From Schistosoma haematobium (lineage: Eukaryota; Platyhelminthes; Trematoda; Strigeidida; Schistosomatidae): DNA of 64,000 nucleotides. A program made the translations under genes and the position numbers. Below are positions 1-12,800 of the stretch, in pieces. The stretch spans positions 3,663,301 to 3,727,300 of the forward strand of contig NC_067198.1 in the NCBI RefSeq assembly GCF_000699445.3, written 5' to 3'. Under the pieces are notes generated by a model that saw nothing but the letters and a program-made list of their open reading frames with translations, was not told the origin of the DNA and made no database searches. The first letter of the stretch is position 1; each line of letters opens with the position of its first letter.

Positions 1-2489
1 AGTTATTAGTAGTGTAGAGTTATTGAGTAAATTAAAATGAGTCCGTTGTCACACATCATGAGATTAACAATGTCTGCACGATAGTAAACATAAGTTTTCG
101 TAAGTGTATAAGGGAATTCTACTGTTCCTCTGTACATAGGAACGAACATAACTGCTTTCTATTCGGGAGCTTGTTTTTCCTCAGTAAATGAACACTCGAA
201 GAAAATTTATAGCTTTCGGGATAAACTATATATTTTCTTAGAGGTTTTTCGTCTTACATATACTACTACATGACGCTTAGCCCTAACTCCATTTCTTCAC
301 AATCGATAAAAACCACGAGGAGCTAAGCGTTTTACCATTTCATTATGAGGTTGTGGGGATTGTCGAAATTTATTTACTCCATGAATCATTTGAATTTTGA
401 CGATCACTGAAAATTTTGAAGTACTAGACAGCTGTTCCTTAATAGTATGCGGCTTATCGGCTGAGCGAATTCAAGAATTTGGACCCAGTAATCAAATCCA
501 AGGCTTGCAACCTTGGGATCGAACACAACCAGTTGACCACTTAGACGCATTGTTGAATAATCAATAATCTTGTGACGAAATATGACAGTGGTACTAAAAC
601 TTTAACAGTTTAACAGCTTAGTTGCTTAAATGTTGATGTCGATCCTCTGGATTTACCTAAGAATTCCGCCTTTATCAACAATAGAAACATGAGTCTGCCC
701 AGCCTATGCTAACAGTCTACACGCTCTGGTGACCACAATTCATTCATTCTTTGTTTTGAAGAATGGTTCGATGATTCTGTTCCCATTAGACTCCCATCCT
801 ATAAGTGTTTTTCCCGACTCCTTGAACAGCAACGAATCAACTCACTGTGTGTGGAGCATTTTCATTTTCGGAACAGGGGTGCAGCAGCAGCTCTCTTGAA
901 TCCATTCTTTTCTGTCCAGCTGGTGTCTAATTGGTTTCTCTGATTACGAAAACCGCGAAGTTTTATCTACTCACTTCCATGTGATTTAATCGAATAAATT
1001 TTGGTTCGTCACTCCTAGGTTCAGAAAGAATATTGGCATTTTGGTAGTTACAACTGTTCTTCAATTCACTAGACGGAGTTTGGACGATCGAGTTTATTTA
1101 CTGCGGTTAGCGCTAGTTTGGCAAAACCGTATTCTATGGGATGGGGATGCCGACACTTTGCACAACGCTCCATCTTTGCACGGGTTTTAGTCAGACAATA
1201 ACAACAGAAGAGCTACAGGAGGAATTTAACTGGTGCCATACTTATGTTATTTCTGTGCGAATTGTATTTTGCCATGCACAACTTACTAACTCTTATAGAC
1301 TTTCAGTATCCTTCAATTAAGTTACGTCAGTGAATCATTTCTCGATATATGTCGTTCGCAATAGCCAGAATTTTCAACTTTGCTGTGATGACCTTAAATG
1401 TTTTATCGTACTCAATTCTGTAATTTAAGAAACCATAATTTCTCAGACTCAAGTGGACGTTGCATTCAAGGGTTCGAAGATTCAAGTGTTGAAGCAGTAA
1501 TAACTTTCTTTCTACAGTGAGAAGTTAGGACTCCTTGTCACCCAGTGACTTCATTGCGACCCCACAGAATGTCGTCTGGAAGTACTTCGGTATCACAAAA
1601 TGTGGATAATGGCGAAAATCATTTGTTAATGCTGGTTTTATTTCGCGCTTCCATTTTCACATGTTGTACATGGTTTTATTTCCAGAGTTATCAATTACCT
1701 GCAAATCTGATAAAAAGTGGTACTTCTCCCACTTACAACTATTGAACTAATATTCTACATTGAACGGGATATTCATAGAGTCCTCGCGAGCTGGAATGTC
1801 TTAACATCAACAAATACATAGGGAACCATTCAAATTCCAACCCTCTCATTGGTTCGCACAAATAACGTCCTAGCCGGATTGAGCTCACTGACCCTCGATG
1901 CCGGAAGGTAAAGTTTCATAAGAAGCGAAAATGACTCACTTAGGTCTTAAAAAAAACATCAAATCAATGAGGAAACGATCAGTAGACGATGTATTACAAC
2001 ATCTGCCAGAATTTCGTCAACTCATTTGAAAATAAACAATCTACGTTATCTTTGAAAATTCGATCCAAAATATTTCCTCGGAGCGTCTTTTAGGACTAGC
2101 ACTCACAGAGGCCTAGTAAACTGATTTAAACTAGATTGGGGATACAGCCAAATTAGATATACCTCTTCACTTCATGCGAAAACAACTTGGCACAGTCACA
2201 TCCAAACTTGTTCTTATAATATTCAAGACGTATTGACAGTCTCACCTCGATCTCGCAAACGTTGATGAACCCAGTCTATACAAAAGAGATATCAGTCTCT
2301 TATATTCAGAACAAATATGAGTGACTAAGTGAATGTTGGAGTCAAGAAATCAAACCTACGGGGACAGATGTAGATATTTGGTGTTATTTTCGCCAAGCTG
2401 CAAGAGAATTAACGATTATCTAATAATGACGCACACAAGCCATATACTTCAAGTCATCAACGTTTTAATAGACCATCAACACAACAACG
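1..2489. other. Left edge: no gene recognised
   Basis: No reading frame here has convincing coding character. Positions 485-550 resemble a worn tRNA-like SINE on the minus strand. Positions 660-960 have a retroelement-like texture but match nothing I can name. There is no sign of an upstream exon belonging to the gene that starts at 3228. Confidence 0.4.
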
Positions 2490-2696
2490 CTTAAGCTAAG
2501 ACCCAAAAGAGTTTACATCAAAGGGCGAAAATCGAGGTATTCTCACACTTATTTCTCATTTGCAGTCCCTCCCATTCAGGATGCTCTCCCAGTCGAGATT
2601 ATTACAGCTTCCTCAATGGATTCCCTTAAGAAGCGAATTGATAAACGCATAGTGTTTAGTCGTTTACCTTTAACCGCTTGGAATGGCTGTGCTTGA
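2490..2696 (+). pseudogene. LINE reverse-transcriptase C-terminal fragment
   Basis: One open frame ends at TGA 2694-2696. It has the layout of the C-terminus of many non-LTR retrotransposon polymerases: a basic stretch (RPKRVYIKGRKSRY), an aromatic block (SHTYFSFAVPPIQDALP, like the usual 'FFSxRVxxxWNxLP'), then VEIITASSMDSLKKRIDK, like the usual 'VVxAxSVxxFKxxLD'. Nothing upstream encodes the rest of the RT, so it is a 5'-truncated relic. The strand follows from the frame. The family assignment is inference from the motif pattern. Confidence 0.55.
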
Positions 2697-3227
2697 TACA
2701 TTTCTCGTAACTTACACAGTACAATAGTTAACACAAGTCAGTAACTCATTCCCATTTATCTTATTTTCACATTTCTTTGAATTATCTCTCACAATTCGGC
2801 TTGCTCACGCGGCCTGGATCACAATAAAGTAACTAATTTATTTAGTCAACCACAGTAATAACCGTCAGCTCTTAGTAAGTGTATTTTATTTTACAGTGTC
2901 ACTAACTCACTTCGCGCCCGATAATTTAATGTTTGCTGGTTCCAGAAACCACAATGCTTTGATAAAAACGTGTTATCTCAGATTTCAAAATAAAAAAACC
3001 CACAAATAATCACGAAAATGGGTAGAATTAATGCAGTTGAGTGGTTAAACTACCCTCTACTGCACTTTGGTAAAGACATGAAGCGCTCTGATTCAACAAG
3101 AAGCAACTTCGAAGAAATCAATTAGTCGATAGCAGACAGACTTTTAAGTTATTTTATAGCGGATGTGTTTTAATTTACAATTTTCTAACAAGCACCATAT
3201 AAACAGAGTGATGAAGATTCAAATTTC

Positions 3228-3809
3228 ATGTCGAAATCCACAAGTCGAAACAAGCCAGAAAAGGGAAAGAACATCAATGCATCTTTCATCGTTCAAGACG
3301 TGATCCCTGGAAAAGCTTCAGAATCAGAATGGTCAGCATGAAATTATTCGTTATCTGTTCAGGAATGAGTTGATTGAAGATGATTTTGCTGAAAAGACAT
3401 GTTTTGATATCACCAAAGATATAGTTGATGAAACACTCAGTGCTATATTCCAGATATATTTAAAGGACCAATTAATACCTTTTACAGTTCATCAAGCATC
3501 TCTGTGCCTCATGCAATACATTGACGTAAATAGCGCCATACAATTTTGTATATTAAAATGCGTAGTTGGAATTCATGTCCTGCGATCAAGGAGAGCCTTA
3601 TATTAATCTTAATCCAGAGTGGTTCGAAGATGAACGTACGTGCTGGTTTTTATAAACGGACTATGTTTGTTAGTTGCTGAATCAAGTAGAATAGATTCAT
3701 GGGCTCAAGGAGCGATTTCCAAGACTTCTTATGCAAAGATTTCAGACAATCTACAACCCCAAAATAATCATCAGGTTTTACAAAGGCTTCAAAATAGTCT
3801 TATCCTCAG
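3228..3809 (+). CDS. Exons 1-4 of the C2orf81-like gene with micro-introns
   Basis: Four exons (3228-3331, 3363-3525, 3566-3635, 3674-3809) are separated by introns of 31, 40 and 38 bp. Intron 1 runs from GTCAGC to TGTTCAG, intron 2 from GTAAAT to GCGTAG, intron 3 from GTACGT to TTGTTAG. Unspliced, the reading frame breaks three times. Spliced, it reads straight through the conserved core, and the ungapped spacing between 'NPEWFEDE' and 'DSWAQG' fits the family. Exon 4 ends at a strong donor (CAG|GTGGGT) whose phase matches exon 5. Confidence 0.85.
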
Positions 3810-6800
3810 GTGGGTGCTTCCGTGTTTCATTTGACGAACGTATTTTTTGTCATGAACATAATGCTACTTTAGTAGTTTTGAATACGCATAGTATGATAGT
3901 TGAACTCGTGAGTCATTTAAAGCTAGACCACCATGGTAAACCTGGATGCACTGCACGGCCGTTTCGTCCTGACACGGGACTCCCCAGCAGTGCGCACCCA
4001 CGGTCATGCCCGTGAGATTTTAACTCAAGACCTATCACTATCGCACGCGAACGCTTAACCTCTAGACCACTGAGCTGGGATCCAATGGTACAGTTGTTGA
4101 TCGGAAAGGGAGGCAAAACGAAATGATGCACAATGGAGTAGGCGAGTATGCCAATTCGATTTTACCAGTATTTATAGTCAGATAAAAATAAGCTACAGAC
4201 ATGTGATGAGTGAGCTAAGAAATGCACACACGCATGGTCATAATATGACTTAAGAAAGATAGATAAAGTAGCTTTTTCTAGAGCTTTATGGGCTTAACAT
4301 GGCGACCGACACTAAATAGCTCCTTGTAGAAAACAGCACATCGTTTAAATTAAATGTTTGATTTCAAAATAACACTGAAATGATGTATGGTTAACGTTAT
4401 CAATACTCAGCGGAAAAGTACTATATCCGATAAAGTATAGTGTCCCGTAAGGGGTGAGTATATTATATGAAAGTGTTATGCTTATATAAAAAGGTACGTG
4501 CGTATCGTAAAGATGCGAATAAAATGAAAGTGTTAGCATGTTATTATGAGTCAGTTAGTAGGCGTACAAAAACGTAACATGCATTTATGCCTTCTGAAAT
4601 ACTACAAGTACTCTCGAGTTTTGCACGTAAAATAGGCTTGGATTAAAGCTTCTCGCTACACCACACTTCTTCTATCATGTTGAAGTTGTCGTGTAGGTTT
4701 TGCCTAAAGTTATTAGAAGAGCTTAGAAAGCTGATTCAGGCGTTCAGTTAGAAGACTTATCAGATCGTCCTTAAAGAAGAAAACACTAATATTCTTGTCA
4801 ATTTGAGGTTGACGCTAATGATGTTACCCACGACAGTAGTGCAGTCTTACAGTTAAACTATACAGTTGTGGAAACGTACGTACTTACAAAGTTCTACGTT
4901 GTCGCTAGCTGACTGACTGATCCTATTATTAATCATGTCTAATTTTTCTTTAACAAATCAGTCGATTAGATAGAATGATAAAGTGAATGGATAACTGAAT
5001 TAATCATAAACTTTTAGGTCTAAACTGAAAGTTCGAAACGATTAGATTTCAGAAGAGAGAGTCATGTGAGAATATATATAAACATGCCTTATGTAATCAA
5101 AACATTGGCAGATTTTTCGGCTAAAGTAGCACGACTTTAAGTTATCTATCTCTGGATGACGAGCAAGGTCAAAGAGTAGCCAGTGATCCCTCACTTTCAT
5201 TTGTTGCAAAATATTAGTGATTTCAAGGATATTGTTGAGGCCCGAAACCAGACAAATACCTTGTTACTACATAGAACTCCTTAATACACTGTTGAATTTG
5301 TGATGTCATATGGAAATGATCCCAGGTTCGTTAGATCTTTTAATGTTCAAAAAGAATCATTTGTATAATTTAAACAAGCAAATTCAAGGTTTAAAACGTT
5401 CCAATTTATATATTTTATTTTATTATTTCAGAAATGAAGATGTCAGTGACAATAAAGCTATTCGTAAGGAGCATATTGTTGATATGTCCCATAGTGAAAA
5501 TCTCCACCAAATATCTATTCGACAGAAGAAGCCTAAAAAGCTGAAAAACGATTTTAAAGACGGTAAACAAATTCCTTAAACATCTAATACTATTCATGCA
5601 AAAAATAATCACTGAAAATCGGAGATCACTGGTGTTACAAATAAATACTTCGTCCTATCTGTTGCATCACTTCGTCTGAGCTTCCGAAATTCATTTCACA
5701 CTTATTCAGTATTTATTGGACGGTTTACACACCACTGAATCCCTAGTTATTAAGGTTACTTAACTTTGAAAATATTCATTGGAAAACAAGGTGAACTGAT
5801 AAACATCTTTTTCACATGGTATCAAAATGAATCAAATTTACCTGCTACCAGGTCACTTGTTATTTAAGTCCATCCTAAACGAAAATGTGTGGGTCAGTAT
5901 TGCTTGTTTCAATGAAAACTGTACACTAGTACTAAAAGCTGGAAGATGCTGATAATTAAAAGTTCTACTTTCTTACTTGGAATACTCATTATATGTTCTT
6001 AAAACAATGACATTCTTTGAAAGTTCTAAATTTACAGTTCCCCTTGTTCATTTTTATGACAAGATGTGATATACTTTTGTTTATTTGTGTCAGATAGTAT
6101 TGATAAAGTCTTTAGTTTCAATATGCACACATTGTTATGGAGGAAACGTTATTGCGAAGAGCATCAACGTTTTTGGGATGATTGTTGTTAATAAGTGAAT
6201 TGAGAACCGTTGAGAATCAAGACGTATTATCCGAACTTGAGGATATGAGCACCAATGACCATGCAGAAGATTGCATTCAGTACTATTACACCTCAAAACT
6301 ACCATGATAGCTTAAGGGCATTCAGTTAAACTCCAGTGTTTCTCACCTTGACTTCTGTTGATCTGTAACATAACACAGTTTTCATTCAATGATTTATATA
6401 AGCTCATTCTTAATGTTTTTATTTGCAATAGCATCATCTACCATCGTAAAATAAGCCACTTGCCAGTATGATTTCCCGTCTCCACTACTCAGATCGCCAA
6501 TCGACCAGCTTATGTTGGCACATTTGCATCTTGACTAGATAGTCATTATACCTGGCATACAGATAGAGGTGAAATCAAGGATTCACATATCGTACTTATC
6601 AATGAGTCATATCAAGGCAATCTAATTAGGGTGCACACATGGGATCCGGGACAGATCAATCCCAGTCCTGAATATCAACAACCAGGAATTACAAACCTTG
6701 TTTAATGACTTCATACCTTTTAAAGAAGTTACCGGCTATATGCCCTTGGTAGCTTAATGGATAATGACTTTGTATTTATAACGAGGTTCTAGTCTCACTG

Positions 6801-9800
6801 TAAATATCAAAAATGTGATGCAGGCATATCTAATTGACAAGTTTCAAATAAGATGAAACTCATGTCCGTAACATCGCTCCTAGCCATATACTAAATGTAA
6901 TAAAACAATAAGATAAATCATATGGTTATTTCGCTTTTAGATGATATTGGCATCTAATAAACTTTCTTTCCAATTATAGATCACACCCGTATGCCTACCG
7001 ATCGAGGAGATTCCATCCCTCAACTAACTAAACAGTTGAAAGATTCTACATGGAAAACATCTATAGAAAATGTTTCAATGGAAGTGAGATAATTTACTAA
7101 TTCTTTTTTCAATTTCTTCAAAAGAATATCTCAGTTAAAAACGACAATACCAGTAAAGAATATAGTCTAACTAGAAAGAAACCAATGAAACCACTCATCA
7201 AACCACTGCCTGAAACTATGGTAATTATGGTCATTTTTGAGAGTATATACTAAAATATTCTGTCAGTTTTGTTTATTGTTAGATGTGTGATGGCAAACAA
7301 CAGAAAGGTTTGTTTGATTTCTGACTGGACACCATTTTATGGGTCGTAGATAACCGTTGATGATAAGGCTCACACTAAAGCGAACCGATTACCTAGTGAT
7401 TCCAGGTTCTCAATGGCTGTCTAACTTTGGTCGGTCTTGTCTTTTTTGCTACGTACATTAAAATTTGAACACTTAATTTCACCGTTTCGAACATTGTATT
7501 GATCATCTCTCAATATCATTCGTTCTGTCTCGTAGTACCAGCAAATTTTGGATATGTTACATCAGATTACACGATAAAGAAAACTAACTTTGATATTTCA
7601 GTTCAGTCCAGTTGTAAAAGACAAAGAATGCGATCATTCATAATTTTTAGATAAAAGCGCAAACTACTTTTTTATTTGATAGTAGTTAAACAGAACTAGT
7701 AAAATACTGTCTCAGGCTGAATTGGAGCATTTTCTAAAATTATATTTAGCTACAAAACAAACGAATCAATGGATCTGGAAAACTAGTTTTCGACGATGAA
7801 GGAAATCTACTCAGTGTACCTAAATTATATCCAGTCAATAAGAGGCAAGATGAATCATTCACGACTGATTCACATTCAAATGAAAGTGATAATAATATTT
7901 TGGGAAATAAAATTCCAATTCAATGGCGTTTTGTATCAGAGTCATACTGTAACAGTGCAAATAACAATCAGTTTGGCATAAAAATGAATAGTAAATTAAG
8001 AACAGCCAGATCGTCCATATTGAATGTAAGTTTTGTCTTTTCTGTATGTATTTTCTTTCTATCCGATATTGTGTTCTAATAGAATTAATGTTGGTGGTGA
8101 TCGACTTGACCTCAGAGGCTTGATGCTAACTGGGACTTGTCAATAACACCAGCCTGTACTCTTGAGAAAGACAGTCCTGACAGTTGGACATGAATACATA
8201 TCAACTAGATATGTAAACGTAAAACTCACCGAGAAACAATTGATATCCTGAAGGATGAAGAAATGTTTGGATTCTGTATCCCTTCCTCTTCTTTCACAAA
8301 AAGATGGCTTATGAAGGTGATATATCAGTTTCAGTTGAGAGCGTTTGATAGCAGACTACTCTGTAACAATACTTTGATGTGGTAGAAATATCATGTGAGA
8401 AATCATAGGATTCACAGTCAGCTTCTGTGTAGGAATAGTTACAAGGTTGGTGAAACTATAGACCTCTGGTAATTGAGATGTCTGAGTTATGTTTTACTCA
8501 AATCTAGATAATAGTAGGATTGATGAAGCCGGGAAACCATGATAATTTATGACTTTGATGATTGTTGCTTCTAGTAAGATGATATTTTGTTATAAATATT
8601 GAGCGATCTGACTTCAGACGATCGATAATGGAGCAGTCGTGATTATTTCTAAGGTTTCATCTGAATCACAAGTCGGGTTTTATCTTATAATTCTCGATCT
8701 TTGATCTCATTAATTTCTGTCAAAAGTGCCATTCATTTAGAGTTTCCTCTGAACGGTGACATTAACATTATTCCACCTCGTCTTCTCTTTAGTTCATTTT
8801 AATTCGAACATGGAAATAGAAAACAATGTTATCAGTAAGGTGAATATGAACTGGTGAAACTTGATTCTCCAAATGTGACTTGTATCCACATTGACTAATA
8901 TCACAATTAAGGAAATTATTATTGATCTGTTTGAACCGCAATCGGCTTAATATTCGACTGAAATCTTTCCACTATTCAATCATGTTCTCCTGCATTTCTA
9001 ACGACTCACTAATTGTGGAAAGAACTAAACTTACGTTTAACTAATACAAATTTAGTTTAGATTGATTGTCCGTATTTAATCTACACATACTCCATGTCCT
9101 TGTTCAGTCAATCAGTGATGATCAAAATAGGATCCGACACAAATATGTTTGTTTTGTCACACCTCAATGATAAACGCACTAAGAGTAAACTGACAAGATA
9201 TAAATGAAAGTAGTTGAAATAACATTAATAACGGCATGTTAACTGGTTGGAGGTAGTCGGTAGTTAATCGTCGGAGTAGAACTTCATGTAGGCTATCACT
9301 TGTTAGTATGAATAGAGAGGGTAGTTTCATTCTTCGTGGAACTAGTACCTCGTGTAGGATCCAAACTTGTATCAATCAGTTTCAAGATCTAAGATGCTAC
9401 CAGTAAGCTATTCGGGTCACCGTTCTACTTCATTGGCCATAATTCAGGAACCATATTTTTAAATAAGAAATGCAGAGTGTGTGAATGCCTGAAGGTTTCT
9501 CATTTTGTCGTTAGTGTTTAACTTACTTAATTGGTTACATTAACTTATTCATGGATTCTTTCTAAATATAGTTTTCAAATAAAGTGAGAACAAGAAATCG
9601 TAGTTTAGATTTAACTGGTGCCACAGTTACACCTGATGTAATACGTCTACAAAAAATTAAGAATGCGTGTATCAATTTGCCAAATACCATTGATCTGGTT
9701 GATTTAGTGGCTGGAGTGACAATATCTGATGGGGAACATTTAAAAATTGGTCAGTTAACGGTAAGTCGTTTTTACTGATTTATGTACGTTTTCTTGTATC

Positions 9801-12800
9801 TTGATTGAACTGACGCTTAGTGTAAATAGTTCTCACAAATGAACACAGTGTTGCACAAAGCTGACTACATAAATATCTACTTAGTAAATGAGTGTTACAT
9901 CCACACTTGTTTAGTATTCCTTTAACCATTGCATTTCACTAGACTTGAACTAATACAGAATGAGGACAGGAAAAGGCGTAGATGACATTCCAAACGAATG
10001 AAATTACAAAAGGTACGGTAGCAAAAAGACAACACTATTGCCTCGAAAAGGCAGTGAGTAGGAGTTCCCTGACAGTGGTTGTAAACACGTGTCCACAAAA
10101 GAACATTTCGTGCGGGAGAGAGGACATTCCTTACCACCGGTCGAATCACAGCATTTCTCCTGTTAAATAAATCAGTTACACATATTCTCCATGTGAACGT
10201 TTTTCAAACGTCTATCATGATACCTAATCGTCAATTCAAATACTTTTATGAAATCAATTTCTTCAAAGTTTTCCGATACTTTCTCTAATCATAACGGATT
10301 TGATTAGTGAAGGATTTCAACAACGATCAGTGATCACAATGATTAACATGATCTTAGTTATTGTCAAGATGATAATCGATTTTAGTTTTCAGGAGGAAAT
10401 AGATTGTACGTATCGATTTCTAATAAATCAAATTTTCAAATGAATCGATATTAAATCTAAAATAATTGTGTTGCATAAATATTTACGATTGGAGAAGTCA
10501 CACCTTGAAACTATTGAATTAAGAGAAATACTACAACATAACTAGTTGTGGATAGCAGCAGTACACTAACGACCTCATATGGAACATTCAATTACACGAC
10601 AGACTTACTTGATCAACCATGTTGAAGTCATAGTGTAACCTGTGGGTCCAGGATTCGATCCCACCATAAATGTGTATCAGTTCATGCTATAACATTTCAG
10701 GTCATCACAACTATAGGGAATCAAATGATCCAACTACAGTAATTTGTTGGACAAAGTGAACATTGTTATTTCATTTGACGAGCCAGTTGGACTGAATTGG
10801 TTAGGGTGATCGATATTCAAAACTCTACTTTTTCTGATGATGGAACATAATAAAACCAAAGTCAACAAAAAGAAATCGTTCCAGTTGATTACCTTTCATC
10901 ATTTAAACATTTTATTTATGAATTTTAAAGCTGATTAATATTATTTTACATAATTAATATTTTAATACTTGAATGCATGATGTTGCGCACTAGTGACTAA
11001 CTTCAATATGGATTTCATGGAGTTCTAGTAAAAAGCCAAGACCATTGGAGTTCGATTCGTGTCAGGTGGAGACAGTTGTCCACCTCAGACTATGGAGGAA
11101 GAGTTGTGCAATATCATGAATTGACGAAAGTTATACATGGACACCGTTGTAGGCCGGCTCAATGATCTAGAGGTCAAGCTCGATAAGGAAGGTTCTGCGT
11201 TGAAGTCTCCCATTAGGTAGGGATCGTTGATTCGCACTGCTGAGGAATCTAATACTAGAACAAAAGGGACATCCAATGCTTCAATGGTGGTTTCGTTTAG
11301 ATCGATTCATGAATTCAACTATTAAAATTACTACACTCTCCACAAATTCTCATTCTGATAATAATTAATATTCTTATACCTTTATATTTCTATATTTCTA
11401 ATCGTAGAATGAACAGTTCATGTCTATTCTGAATACAAACTGGAATAATCTCGACGAAATTCCACCAGTTAAAGCGAATTAATCTAATCAAACACAATGA
11501 TTTATAATCTCAAAGTGTTTGTTCACATGGATCATTTACATTTAAGACAAAAATCGTCTCTTTTCTTTTTACATGAAACTGTGTTTTAAAACAAAAAAAA
11601 TAATCACCATTACACATTGATATATTCAATTGAATTGGTCTTTTTGTTTTGTTTGAATTGTGGTGATGGGGATTGATGATCGGTGTAGGAGAAGGTTGAA
11701 AAGAAGGACAAAGTGATCAGACTGGAATGTATTTTGTCGACAGATCCCGATTATTGGTCTAGAGGTTAAGGATATTTGTATGGAACCGAAGATCTTAAGT
11801 TCGAGTCCCACGTGAGAGATCGTGCATGCACATTGGTAAAAAGTCTTATAATAGGATGAAATGAGCATCCACAACTCCCAGATTTTCAGTGGTTGTTCAA
11901 CATCCATTGTTTCGTGATCTCATTCTAAAAACTCAACGACTTCCACAATCTTATACTGATGATTGTAAAGCGTTTGAAATATGAGACAACGAATATTCAT
12001 TAGTATGATTATTTGATCGTTGGATAGATATTGTCATTTGATCAATATAATTCTATCAACATCATTAAGGTCTAGAGCAATATGATATCAGATACTACTT
12101 AGTGAATAATCAGCATACATTAAACTCTTATATGAAAGTGTGATACGTTCAGTCTTTATTACTTAGAATACAGATATATGAATTAAGTATATGCTTTTCA
12201 ATAAATGCTATTCGCTTTCTATAATCATCTTATCCAAATGAATCATCCATGGAGGATTGTACGAGCATTAATCGAATTGGGTCACCGTATCACACACCTA
12301 ATGATCATTCACCAATCAACCCAGAATTTGGTCAAACGAGCGGTTGAACATACTTCTTCTTCTTCTTCTTCTAAAGTATTCCTAGTCTGATGGATATAGA
12401 CAGATTGCTGATAACACGTTGCATTACTGTAAAGTCAACACATCATATTAGTCATCCTCGCAACAAAGTTTCCATTTTATTTTCTATCACAAACAATCCT
12501 CAATTCACATACTGTCATTTATAAACGATGCATTCTGTCTTAAATCTGACCACATTTTGGATGATCCATTTGACAAAGATGGTTGTAGACACTGAAGAGA
12601 ATTTATTGAAAAGTATATTCTTCATTCATTTATATTAAAAATCCCTTAGTGATTAAAATGTCTTGATTATATCCCAGTGATATCGTAACGAGCAAAGAAG
12701 TGAAATGAGGAAGACCGATTGATTGTTTAATGCAAAATAAATCATTTGCACATCTTCTTTGAATCGTCTCTTACAAGCTTCATTTTTCCTTCACTCGTGT

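Noticed and set aside
1545..1745. 66-codon frame near the left edge
   Set aside because: No motif or splice context.
6735..6860. Functional tRNA gene
   Set aside because: A- and B-box-like sequences are present but no cloverleaf can be drawn; treated as a SINE.
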